A DNA stretch of 50,505 bases from JBBSEZ01 sp038239195. Its GTDB lineage: Bacteria > Planctomycetota > Planctomycetia > Gemmatales > Gemmataceae. The stretch covers positions 1-50,505 of the forward strand of contig JBBSEZ010000014.1 of NCBI GenBank assembly GCA_038239195.1, given 5' to 3'. The notes under the pieces were generated by a model, which was not told the origin of the DNA, ran no database searches, and was given only the letters and a program-made list of their open reading frames with translations. Position numbers and translations under genes: made by a program. Below are positions 25,658 through 33,394 of the stretch, in pieces (position 1 is the first letter of the stretch; the number at the start of each line of letters is the position of its first letter).

Positions 25658-26500
25658 TCAATCGTCCAGCACCAGGTCGAAGTTCTGGGCGCCCTTCGTC
25701 ACCGTCACGGCGAGCCCGGAGGTGTCGGGCTCGTGATACTTCTCGGGCACGACGGTGAACGCCGGCCCCTTGGGCGGGAGCTTCGGGAGCACTTTCGGAT
25801 CGCCGGCGCTCGCGAGCGGTTCGACCGTCACGACCGAGACCTTCGCCTCCCCCACCGGGACGCGGCGTGCCGAGTACGTCCCATTCGCCGCGATCAACGC
25901 CGTCACCGTCTTGCCCTTGGCGGAATGGAACCGGACCAGGCCGCTCGTCAGGGGAACGCCTTTCAACGTCACCTTCCCGGCGATCGTTCCCGCGTCCGTC
26001 CCGGCCTTTACCTTCTTCTCTTCCCTCGGCTCCTTCACTTCTTTCTTCTTCTCGTCTTCCGGCTTTTCGATCGGCTTCTTTTCGATCAGCTTCTTCTCTT
26101 CCTTCTTCTCCTCGACCTTGCCGCGCACCTCCTTGCGGACCTTGTCGAGAACGGCGCGGAGGACGAAGGCACGGCGCCAGACGGCGTTGTCGCGTTCGGC
26201 GTTGAGGAGGCCCTCGTCGATGGCCTGCTGAACGCCCGGGCGATGCTTGAGGAATGGCTTGATGGTGCGCAGGGCGCCTTCGTAGAGGCGATAGCAGGCG
26301 ACCGCTTCCCCCGCGTTGTAGAGGTCGGCCCCGCGGTTGATGACGTCCTTCAGGGTGTCGCCCACGATCTTGTCCAGGGCGCTCGCCTCGAGCCCGCCCG
26401 CCGTGCCGTCCTTGTCGCCGGAAGCACGCCCGCCGAGTAGCGTGGCGCTGACCAGCGCGACCGCGACGAAGGCGAGCACACTGGGGTTGGCCGATCTCAT
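25658..26500 (-). CDS. Secreted charged protein with carboxypeptidase-regulatory-like domain
   Basis: A 280-residue exported protein. The ATG at 26500 is chosen because an AAAGGAGA Shine-Dalgarno lies upstream and a signal peptide (MRSANPSVLAFVAVALVSAT) follows; a longer frame to 26566 is possible. The N-terminal part (30-130) is helical with NRGADLYNAGEAVACYRLYE. Residues about 130-170 form a highly charged Lys/Glu linker (EEKKEEKK-type). The C-terminal 110 residues form a transthyretin-like/carboxypeptidase regulatory domain (GKVTLKGVPLTSGLVRFHSA). The same domain type occurs in the lipoprotein at 31768. Function unknown. It is monocistronic and convergent with the LOG gene, 19 bases apart. 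Confidence 0.7.
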   Translation of the reverse strand: MRSANPSVLAFVAVALVSATLLGGRASGDKDGTAGGLEASALDKIVGDTLKDVINRGADLYNAGEAVACYRLYEGALRTIKPFLKHRPGVQQAIDEGLLNAERDNAVWRRAFVLRAVLDKVRKEVRGKVEEKKEEKKLIEKKPIEKPEDEKKKEVKEPREEKKVKAGTDAGTIAGKVTLKGVPLTSGLVRFHSAKGKTVTALIAANGTYSARRVPVGEAKVSVVTVEPLASAGDPKVLPKLPPKGPAFTVVPEKYHEPDTSGLAVTVTKGAQNFDLVLDD

Positions 26501-26682
26501 GGATTGTCTCCTTTTCGGGGCGCGGGCCCGCGTGGGGCGGCCCCGGTGCAGGGGCTGACGCCCCAAGGATCTTAGCGAGCCCGCCCACAGCAGGGGAAGC
26601 CTGTTTTACCTGATCTTGACCGTTTGCGCCATTGGGGGATAATGGGGGGGATCAGGACGTCAACCAACCCAAGGAGGGGGCC

Positions 26683-27525
26683 GTGGCGGACAAATCCAGC
26701 CAACTAGTTCTCAATGCCCTGACCCGGGCGGCCGCGGCCGCCTCGGGCTTGCCCTGGCACGGCAACAAGGCCGCGCCCGGGCTTTTTCCCAGCAACGCTC
26801 TCGGCAAACAGGCCGCCCAGCGCTGCCGCGACGAGGGCCATCTCTGTTCCCTCTCCCCACCCGTTCCCTCCGACGCCGGCAGCAGCGCCGGCCCCACGCT
26901 GGCCGTCAAGGTGCGCCCCGTGCTGGAGCTTTGCACCATCACCGACAAGGGCCTCGCCTACCTCCTGAGCCAGGTCAGCCCGCGCCAGGTGCTCGAAGAC
27001 ATGGTGCGCGTGCTCGAACAGCGCGAGGGGCTTGTCGGGCAACTCGTGACGCTGGCCCAGCAGGCCCGCGCTACTTTTGAGGGGCTCAAGGCCAACGTCG
27101 AAAAGGTCCTTCAGCAGGTGCGCACCAATGAGCGCCCGACCGCCCCTGTCGGGGGCAACGGCGAGCTCAAGTCCCTGTTCCACGATTTTCTGCAAGGCCC
27201 CAACGGCACCTACGCGGGCCCTCCGGCGCCCACGCCCCCTGCGGATGCCCCGACGAAGGTGGAGGCGGCCCTGCTGGCCCACCTGGCGCACTGGGCGAGT
27301 GCAGCCCACGTCGAGGACTGCCCCCTCCCCGAACTGTACCGGCAGGCACAAGCCGTCTGCCCCTCGGCGAGCATCGGCGAGTTCCACGACGCGCTGCGGC
27401 GGATGCACGACGCCGAAACGATCTACCTCCACCCGTGGGGTGGCCCCCTGTACGACATGCCCGAACCGCTCTACGCCCTGGTCATCGGCCACGGAGTCAC
27501 ATATTACGCCAGCCTTCGCTCGTGA
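26683..27525 (+). CDS. Uncharacterised protein with coiled-coil and C-terminal winged-helix-like region
   Basis: A 280-residue protein starting at GTG 26683, right after an AAGGAGGGGG site (26671-26680). Residues about 85-150 contain two helical segments (DKGLAYLLSQVSPRQVLEDM, GLVGQLVTLAQQARATFEGL) likely to form a coiled coil; about 160-185 a linker; and the last 100 residues (PTKVEAALLAHLAHWASAAH onward, ending LYDMPEPLYALVIGHG) look like a winged helix. No known family or catalytic motif is recognised. It is 111 bases upstream of the large ATPase, on the same strand, which suggests a two-gene unit. Possible role: DNA-binding or loading partner of the ATPase (inference). Confidence 0.6.
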   Translation: MADKSSQLVLNALTRAAAAASGLPWHGNKAAPGLFPSNALGKQAAQRCRDEGHLCSLSPPVPSDAGSSAGPTLAVKVRPVLELCTITDKGLAYLLSQVSPRQVLEDMVRVLEQREGLVGQLVTLAQQARATFEGLKANVEKVLQQVRTNERPTAPVGGNGELKSLFHDFLQGPNGTYAGPPAPTPPADAPTKVEAALLAHLAHWASAAHVEDCPLPELYRQAQAVCPSASIGEFHDALRRMHDAETIYLHPWGGPLYDMPEPLYALVIGHGVTYYASLRS

Positions 27526-27618
27526 CGAGGTGAGGGGGTGACCGCGTGAGGAGGTGAGGCTTTTTGCCGAGGGGCGCGAGGCTGGCCTGTCACCCTGTCA
27601 TCTTGTCACCTTGTCACA
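27522..27618. repeat. GTGAC/GTCAC short repeats between the two ATPase-module genes
   Basis: Short repeats of the GTGAc-aGGTGAg type (27522-27559) face complementary TGTCAccCTGTCA units (27588-27618). Together they can fold into a long imperfect hairpin. The same style of repeat is common between planctomycete genes; here it may tune expression of the second gene. Confidence 0.45.
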
Positions 27619-27636
27619 AAACTGGGAGGGATCCCC

Positions 27637-29844
27637 ATGTCCACGACCGCGACCGCCACCCGTCCGCTCGCCGAGAGGGCCCTTGACGTCCTCCGCCGGG
27701 CCGAGAACCCGTTTCGCAACTACTTCGCGCGCAACCCCGACGATGAGGTCTGTGCGCGCTATCACGTTCCGGAGCTTTTCAGCCGCGAGCGCGAGCAGCT
27801 ACTCGGCGTCGTCGATCTGTATCGCTTCGCGCCGACGACGCATGCCGAGGTCGTCCCGGTGCTCGGCAACAAGGGCTCGGGCAAGACGCACCTGCTGCAC
27901 TCGATCAAGCACGGCCCCGAAGGCTCCTGGCAACTGCTCGTCACGCCCGGCACCTATCAGAAAGACTCCGAGTTCCTCGAATACCTGCTCTTCCAGGTGA
28001 TCGACACCCTGCTCGGCGGCGGCAAGCAGAAGACCGCCCGGCCGCTGGAGTACGTCGGCGAACAACTCGTGCGGGCCCTGCTGCGCAACGAGTTGGAGGC
28101 GCTGCCCTCGGCGCAGCGGGTGGAGCTGTTCCCCGCACCCGGGCTGGGGCGCTGGGCGCGGAACTGGCTGGGGCTGGGCGCCTCGCAGGCGCTCGAGCGC
28201 ACGCAGTGGCTGATCGACAGCCTCGGCCGTCCGGTCGTGCTTCCCTTCCAGCCTGGGGCGGTCCGCCGCTCCTGTGAGGAAGCCGGGCTGGAGCCGGGCC
28301 GCGCCCTCGAACTGGTCCGAGGCCGCATCGAGCGCACCGAGAGCCACAACACCGCCGGCCTGATGCGCCGGAACGTCCTCGAGGGCTTCGCCAAGGCGGT
28401 CCTCCTCGGCGACGAGTCCGACCTGGCCAGCTTCCTCACCTACGGCTTCGCGGAGCTGGAGTTCCAGGTTCGGCCGGGGCGGCAAGACCTCGTGCTCGCC
28501 CTCTTCAAGGCGCTGATGACGGTCCTGCAAGAGCTGCGCATCCCGGTCGTCGTCGCCTTCGACCAGCTCGAAGACCTGTTGCTCGCGCGCCGCTCCGAAG
28601 ACCACCGCACCGCCGAGGCGTTCTTCGCGGGCATCGTGCAGGCGATGCACCACCTCGACGGGATGAGTTTCCTCGTGTTCGCCGAGCGCGGCCTGTGGAA
28701 CCGGTTCGTGCCCTCGCTCGACGGCTACATTCAGGACCGGTTGAACAACCCGCTCCACCTGCCCAACCACGGGACGCTCCAGGCGCTCCGCCTCGAATCG
28801 CCGCCTCCCGACCTGGTGCTCCGCATCGTCGAGGCGCGCCTGCGCCCGGGCCTGGAGCAGTTGCCCGACTTCGGCGACCTGCCGGCGATCTACCCGTTCA
28901 CGGCCGAGCAGATCGAGCGCGTCGCCCGCACCGAGCCGACGCTGCGCGACATGCTCCAGCAGTTCCGCCACCTGTTCGATCACATCGTCTTCGGCACGAC
29001 CGGGGCCGAGCCATCCGAAAAGAACCGCCTGCCCGCCGAGCCTCTCGTCAAGTCGGTCCTCGTTGTCGAAACGCCGGCCGCGCCGCCCCTGGCGCTGCCG
29101 GTCGCGCCACCTCTGGCGTTGCCGGTCGCCGCGCCGGCCTCTGCTGCGAGCCAGCGCACGGAGGGCACTGGGCCGACCGGAGCGGGAGCGCCGGCGCCTT
29201 CGCGGGCGGGAGGGGTGACGCGCGCCTCGTTGGCGGACCTGTGGGACCAGGAAGTGCGGTCGGCGCGGCGCAAGCTGGAGCCGGAAGGGGCGCTCACCGG
29301 CGCCACGCGCGAGCTCCAGGCCGGGCTGGGCGCGTTCCTGCAAGCCTGCCACGAACACGGCGTCAAGGTGGGGCCGTGGCGCCTGCACCACGTCGTGCCG
29401 GAGTGGACGTTCGGCGAGCACCCGACCTTCGGGGCCCTGACCATCGCGCACTGGGTCTGCAAGGACGGGCAGCCGTGGAAGATGGGCATCGGCCTGTTCC
29501 TGGGGCGCGGCCCCGCCAAGCCGAAAGACCTCAGCATCAAGTTGTCGGCCCTGGACGTCGAGCCGACGCCGATCGACTATTTGGTCTTGCTGCGGCCGGA
29601 AGACGACATTTCCTTGACCGGCAAGACCAAGTCGCACTGGCAGGAAGCGGAGCGGCGCGGTCGGCACGCCCGGCTGGAGCCGGTCACGCTCGACGCCTTC
29701 GCGGCGCTGTACGCCTTCCCGCGCCTGCTGGCGAGCCTGGCGGAGTCGCTCCCCGAGGGGCAGCCGCTGCCCAACCTCGCCGATCTGCTCCAGGACAGGT
29801 GCGAGAAGTTGCTCGAGCAGACCTGCATGCCCGTGCAGGGTTGA
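27637..29844 (+). CDS. ORC/CDC6-like P-loop ATPase with unknown C-terminal domain
   Basis: A 735-residue protein starting at ATG 27637 after a GGGAGGG site. Walker A is GNKGSGKTHLL (residues 77-84 are GNKGSGKT). A Walker B-like strand is IPVVVAFDQLEDLLL, with D309. SFLVFAERGLWNRFVPSLDG resembles a sensor-1/arginine-finger region of ORC/CDC6- or STAND-type AAA+ ATPases. A lid/winged helix follows (about 420-450; TEPTLRDMLQQFRHLFDHIV). A Pro/Ala linker (about 480-525) joins a C-terminal domain (about 530-735) with GPWRLHHVVPEWTFGEHPTF, IDYLVLLRPEDD and WQEAERRG segments that are not recognised; a nuclease or binding fold is possible but no motif is visible. Inferred: ATP-dependent nucleoprotein machine, possibly in defence or mobile-element control. 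Confidence 0.75.
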   Translation: MSTTATATRPLAERALDVLRRAENPFRNYFARNPDDEVCARYHVPELFSREREQLLGVVDLYRFAPTTHAEVVPVLGNKGSGKTHLLHSIKHGPEGSWQLLVTPGTYQKDSEFLEYLLFQVIDTLLGGGKQKTARPLEYVGEQLVRALLRNELEALPSAQRVELFPAPGLGRWARNWLGLGASQALERTQWLIDSLGRPVVLPFQPGAVRRSCEEAGLEPGRALELVRGRIERTESHNTAGLMRRNVLEGFAKAVLLGDESDLASFLTYGFAELEFQVRPGRQDLVLALFKALMTVLQELRIPVVVAFDQLEDLLLARRSEDHRTAEAFFAGIVQAMHHLDGMSFLVFAERGLWNRFVPSLDGYIQDRLNNPLHLPNHGTLQALRLESPPPDLVLRIVEARLRPGLEQLPDFGDLPAIYPFTAEQIERVARTEPTLRDMLQQFRHLFDHIVFGTTGAEPSEKNRLPAEPLVKSVLVVETPAAPPLALPVAPPLALPVAAPASAASQRTEGTGPTGAGAPAPSRAGGVTRASLADLWDQEVRSARRKLEPEGALTGATRELQAGLGAFLQACHEHGVKVGPWRLHHVVPEWTFGEHPTFGALTIAHWVCKDGQPWKMGIGLFLGRGPAKPKDLSIKLSALDVEPTPIDYLVLLRPEDDISLTGKTKSHWQEAERRGRHARLEPVTLDAFAALYAFPRLLASLAESLPEGQPLPNLADLLQDRCEKLLEQTCMPVQG

Positions 29845-29854
29845 GAAGAAGAAG

Positions 29855-29923
29855 TCAGGAGCCAGCCGGAGTTCTTGCTTGCCGTCTCGCGAGACGTCGG
29901 CACGTCTCTCCGCTGGCTCCTGA
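29855..29923. repeat. Hairpin repeat downstream of the ATPase gene
   Basis: Perfect 12-bp arms (TCAGGAGCCAGC at 29855-29866; complement at 29912-29923) enclose a 14-bp palindrome CGTCTCGCGAGACG (29883-29896). The inner 25 bases match those at 46696-46720 in opposite orientation with two differences, so this is a dispersed repeat; as a hairpin it may also end the ATPase transcript. The insertion sequence begins at the next base. Confidence 0.55.
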
Positions 29924-29953
29924 GGGTGTGGCCAAAGTTCCGGGAGGTCGTAG

Positions 29954-30067
29954 CACTACAGCGCTAGTATAGTGGTTTGTACAGTAGTTCTGCCGTCCCC
30001 GACCCCCAAGCAGCGCCCACCAATCGCCAAAAATACCTGAACAAACTACTGTACTAGCGCTGTAGTG
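29954..30067. mobile_element. 114-bp MITE inside the left end of the ISKra4-like element
   Basis: Imperfect terminal inverted repeats of 27 bp (CACTACAGCGCTAGTA at each end; two mismatches further in) and a direct GTAG repeat on each flank (29950-29953 and 30068-30071), which fits a 4-bp target duplication. No coding capacity. It therefore looks like a non-autonomous element that landed in the insertion sequence. A matching autonomous element is not seen in the window. Confidence 0.75.
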
Positions 30068-30138
30068 GTAGGCTGGGTGGAAGCGCACGGCCGTCCAGCC
30101 TGGCGCTTCCACCCTTCCCCTTGCTGTTGGAGCGCGTC

Positions 30139-31579
30139 ATGGATCGCCCGCCGGAACTGTCTACCCAGGCCCTCCGGGACAAGCTGCTCACCTCTTTCGA
30201 GCAACTCTGCGCGGACGTCGCTGCCGCCGTCAACAAGGCCGAGCCGGGGCACGTCATCAACCAGAGCGAGGAGAAGGTCCGGGACTTGCTGGCCACCTAC
30301 CAGACCGCCGTTCAACTCCGCCTCGATGCCGCGCAAGCGGTTTTTTCCCCCTCCGCTGCACCCTGAGACCGGCAAGCCCTTGCAGAACAAGGGGGCCGAA
30401 GACCGCACCCTCCTCACCATCAACGGTCGCATCACCCTCCTCCGCCGGCGCTACGCCGCACCCGGGATCGACAGCACCTACCCCCTCGACGCCTGGCTCG
30501 CGCGCGCCGAGGCCGATGGTGGCCTCGGCGTGCGCGAGATGGCCGGCCGCCTCAACTTGGGCTCCCGCAACTTCGACACGTCCGCCGACAACCTGGCCCG
30601 CACCGCCCAGATCCGCACGTGCGGAGAGGCCTTGCGTCAACTGGTCGAGTCGGAGGGCAAGGCAGTTCAGGCCGCCGCCGAAGCCGGCCGACTGCCGATC
30701 GACTGGACATTCGCGGATTGCCTGGCGTTGGACAAGGAAGGTGAGCCGACCGGGCAGACGCGGACCTACCTGGGGGCCGGTGGGGTGATGGTGCCGACCC
30801 AGACAGAGGCCGAGAAGCAGGCACGGCGGATTAAGGTGGAGGCCAAGCGGCACCTGACGGGCAAGGGGACGGGCCCGTTGCCCAAGGCGAAGGAGGGGGC
30901 CGACGGGCCGTACAAGGAGTTCAAGATCGTCACCCCGTACGACGACAAGTGCGAGCATCGGTTGGTGTCGGTGACGCGCGACGATTGCGAGAAGGCTGGG
31001 CGGCTGATGCGGCGAGACGGGGCCCGGGTGGGGTTGGACAAGGCGGACGACAAGGTGGGGTTGTGGGACGGGTCGGAGTGGATCAGCAACCAGGCGAAGC
31101 AGCACAGCGTGCCGCCGGACGCGACGGGGCTGGACTTCTACCACCTGAGCGAGAACGTGCACAAGGCCAAGCGGGCCGTGTTTGGGGAGGCCGACCCCAA
31201 GGACGCGACGGCGCCCGGGAACGTGTGGGTGGCCGAAGTGCTGCACGCGGCAAAGCACGAGGGATACGAGGCGCTGCGGTCGCGCCTGGAGGAGTGGAAG
31301 GGCGTGCTGCGGGGGGCGAAGCGGAAGGCGGCGGAGGGCCTGCTGGGATACGTGACGGCGCGAGAGGGGATGATCCTCTACCCGGAGTTCCTGGCGTTGG
31401 GGCGGCAGATAGGGAGCGGCCCGACGGAGTCGATGTGCAAGGCGACCACCATGCGTCTGAAGGGGCGAGGCATGCGCCGGGACACGGACAACGCCGAGGC
31501 GCTGATGGCGCTGGAGGCACTCAACCAGAGCGGCGCCTGGGATGCTTACTGGGAGGCCCTCCTCTCCCAGGCCGCTTGA
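30139..31579 (+). CDS. ISKra4-family transposase, joined by a +1 frameshift
   Basis: The ATG at 30139 opens a frame (MDRPPELSTQALRDKLLTSF) that stops at 30366; the rest of the transposase is in the +1 frame. The overlap contains T6C5 (30341-30351). Reading GTT TTT, skipping one T, then CCC CCT gives AVF-PPPLHPETG, a smooth junction that yields 479 residues. The downstream part has TINGRITLLRRRYAAPGIDS, CLALDKEGEPTGQTRTYLGA and GLDFYHLSENVHKAKRAV; the Asp residues in the last two are candidates for the catalytic DDE set. It would cut and paste the surrounding element. The shift could be programmed or a sequence error; the same tract occurs in two other transposases here. Confidence 0.8.
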
Positions 31580-31632
31580 TCCCTCCCGGAACTTTGGCCA
31601 CACCCAATCGCCCTCCCCTTTTTGCTTTTCCC

Positions 31633-31661
31633 TTGACAACGCACGACGCTGAGTTGATAAC
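31633..31661 (+). promoter_or_regulatory. Putative sigma70-type promoter for the lipoprotein/DUF1559 pair
   Basis: A perfect TTGACA (31633-31638), a 17-bp spacer and GATAAC (31656-31661; a 16-bp spacer gives TGATAA) lie about 105 bp upstream of the lipoprotein ATG, just after the insertion sequence. A second TTGACA at 31714 lacks a good -10. Confidence 0.5.
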
Positions 31662-31767
31662 AAAGGATAAGAGAAGTTTCGATTGTCCTTGTCGTCGTTC
31701 TTTTGCGGCCTTCTTGACACACTTCGATCTCCCCGATCCCTGCCAAGATCCATTGAGTGGTCCATCC

Positions 31768-32235
31768 ATGTTCACCCTCTCTCCGAGCCGTTGGCCTGCC
31801 CTCGCTTCTTTGGCCGTCTGCCTCGCCGTGGCCGCTTCCGGTTGCAGCAGCGGCGAGAAACTTTACCCTGTGAAGGGAAAGATCGTGCTGGACGGCACCG
31901 AGTTGAAGGCAGGGAATGTCAACTTCGTGCCCGACACGGCGAAGGGGAACAAGGCCAAGAACGCGCCGCTGGGCCAGATTAACTCCGACGGAACCTACAC
32001 GGTCTTCACCGAAGGCAAGGCAGGCGCTCCCGCCGGGTGGTACAAGGTCACCGTGTCCACCATGGCGCCGGGGATGGGTGCGGCGGAACCCGGGGCAGCA
32101 ACCAAGCCGGTGGGGGCGGACGCCACGGGGGGGCAGATCAACCCGAAATACACCGACCCGACCAAGACCGACCTGGAGGTGGAAGTGGTTGCCAGTCCTT
32201 CGCCCACGCAGTACGACCTCAAAGTTTCACGCTGA
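31768..32235 (+). CDS. Small lipoprotein with carboxypeptidase-regulatory-like domain
   Basis: A 155-residue lipoprotein. The ATG at 31768 gives a signal peptide ending in lipobox AASGC (Cys26). The mature part starts SSGEKLYPVKGKIVLDGTEL, a transthyretin-like/carboxypeptidase regulatory domain in the form very common in planctomycetes next to DUF1559 genes. No enzymatic motif. It is probably anchored in a membrane facing the periplasm. It precedes the DUF1559 gene by 154 bases in the same orientation, and the two are expected to be co-transcribed. Function not known. Confidence 0.82.
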   Translation: MFTLSPSRWPALASLAVCLAVAASGCSSGEKLYPVKGKIVLDGTELKAGNVNFVPDTAKGNKAKNAPLGQINSDGTYTVFTEGKAGAPAGWYKVTVSTMAPGMGAAEPGAATKPVGADATGGQINPKYTDPTKTDLEVEVVASPSPTQYDLKVSR

Positions 32236-32389
32236 ACAGGCCCCCGGAGGGGCCCGACGGCGAGCGGCAAACAGGCGCCGGCGCATCGCCACCCCGGCAA
32301 CGCGGTTCGCCGGTCGAGAGCGCGTCCTCTTTCCCTCCCTATCTCGCCCCTGGTTTCCCTATGTTTTTCTTTCTTTTTCGGAGGCACCC

Positions 32390-33256
32390 ATGACCCTGTT
32401 TCGGTTCCGCCTGCTCAAGCGAGGCTTCACGCTGATCGAGTTGCTGGTGGTGATCGCCATCATCGCCATCCTGATCGGCCTGCTCCTCCCCGCCGTGCAG
32501 AAGGTCCGCGCCGCCGCCGCCCGCATGTCGTGCAGCAACAACCTCCATCAGATGTCGCTCGGCGTCCACAACTACGACAGTACCTACGGGAAGGTCCCCC
32601 CCGGCTGGTCGAGCAACAACAACACCCTCTACGGGAGCCTTCACTTCTTCCTCCTACCCTACATCGAGCAGGACAACGTTTACAAGGCGGCCGGCAACAA
32701 CTCCTGGAACCAGCAGGACACCCTCATCAAGCCGTACGTCTGCCCGTCGGACCCCACGCAGTGGAGCAGCTATAAAAATGGCGGGACGAGCTACGCCTTC
32801 AACGTCATGGTGTTCAGTGGGGGCACTGGGTGGGGGACGGACCAGAAGCCTGGCGGCGTCGTAAACTCCATGCCGGACGGCACCTCGAACACGGTGATCT
32901 TCGCCGAGCGCTATCGCCTCTGCCAGCCCTCCTCCGGCGGCCACACCGACCCGGTCTGGGCGGCCAACCCGTGGAGCACGCCGAACGGCCCGTGGGCGGT
33001 CGCCGGGTTCGGGTACACCAGCGCGAACATCGGACTGAACGGCTACTACCCAGATTGGAACCAGGGCATCCCGTTCCAGACGTCACCCTCGGCGGCGGCG
33101 TGCAACTGGTACGTGACCCAGAGCGGGCACACCGGGACCATGAACGCGGGCATGGGGGACGGCAGCGTCCGGGGCGTCAGTTCGGCCGTCTCGACGACCA
33201 CCTGGGCCAACGCCTGCAACCCCAATGACGGGAACCCGCTCGGGAGTGACTGGTAA
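32390..33256 (+). CDS. DUF1559 prepilin-like secreted protein
   Basis: A 288-residue protein with a type IV prepilin-like N-terminus: basic leader (RLLKRG) then FTLIELLVVIAIIAILIGLL, where a prepilin peptidase would cleave before the Phe. The start at 32390 has a CGGAGG site upstream. The rest is the DUF1559 domain (PYIEQDNVYKAAG, FAERYRLCQ, and the C-terminal H-GGMNAGMGDGSVRG-type signature, here HTGTMNAGMGDGSVRGV). The family is greatly expanded in planctomycetes and is thought to form pilus- or surface-related structures. A terminator hairpin follows at 33316. Confidence 0.93.
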   Translation: MTLFRFRLLKRGFTLIELLVVIAIIAILIGLLLPAVQKVRAAAARMSCSNNLHQMSLGVHNYDSTYGKVPPGWSSNNNTLYGSLHFFLLPYIEQDNVYKAAGNNSWNQQDTLIKPYVCPSDPTQWSSYKNGGTSYAFNVMVFSGGTGWGTDQKPGGVVNSMPDGTSNTVIFAERYRLCQPSSGGHTDPVWAANPWSTPNGPWAVAGFGYTSANIGLNGYYPDWNQGIPFQTSPSAAACNWYVTQSGHTGTMNAGMGDGSVRGVSSAVSTTTWANACNPNDGNPLGSDW

Positions 33257-33315
33257 GGAGGCTGGCCGAGGCCGGGGTGGCTCGGGCCGTGCCCGACTTT
33301 CTTCGCGCTCATTCC

Positions 33316-33349
33316 GAGGCGGGAGCATTTGCTCCCGCCTCTTCTTTTT
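33316..33349. terminator. Rho-independent terminator after the DUF1559 gene
   Basis: A perfect 12-bp stem (GAGGCGGGAGCA at 33316-33327 and complement at 33330-33341) with a two-base loop is followed by TTCTTTTT. It also lies between convergent transcription units and could act on the minus-strand TPR gene ending at 33395. Confidence 0.85.
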
Positions 33350-33394
33350 CCGGCCACCGGACGAGCCTCGCACGCCCCGGCTCGGGCGCGTCCT

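Larger units (their letters stand above)
29924..31605 (+). mobile_element. ISKra4-like insertion sequence (1,682 bp including a nested MITE)
   Basis: Perfect 24-bp terminal inverted repeats at 29924-29947 and 31582-31605 (GGGTGTGGCCAAAGTTCCGG and four more bases) bound one transposase gene in two overlapping frames. The transposase resembles ISKra4-family enzymes. A second 12-bp perfect hairpin (30075-30086 with 30103-30114) lies just inside the left end. No direct target duplication is visible next to the ends. Removing the nested 114-bp MITE and its 4-bp duplication gives an element of 1,564 bp. Confidence 0.85.

Noticed and set aside
29849..29923. attachment site or integron-like element at the ISKra4 left flank
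   Set aside because: It is a hairpin repeat with a related copy at 46.7 kb and no integrase gene is present.
31714..31742. Second promoter upstream of the lipoprotein
   Set aside because: TTGACA is present but there is no acceptable -10 at 16-18 bp.
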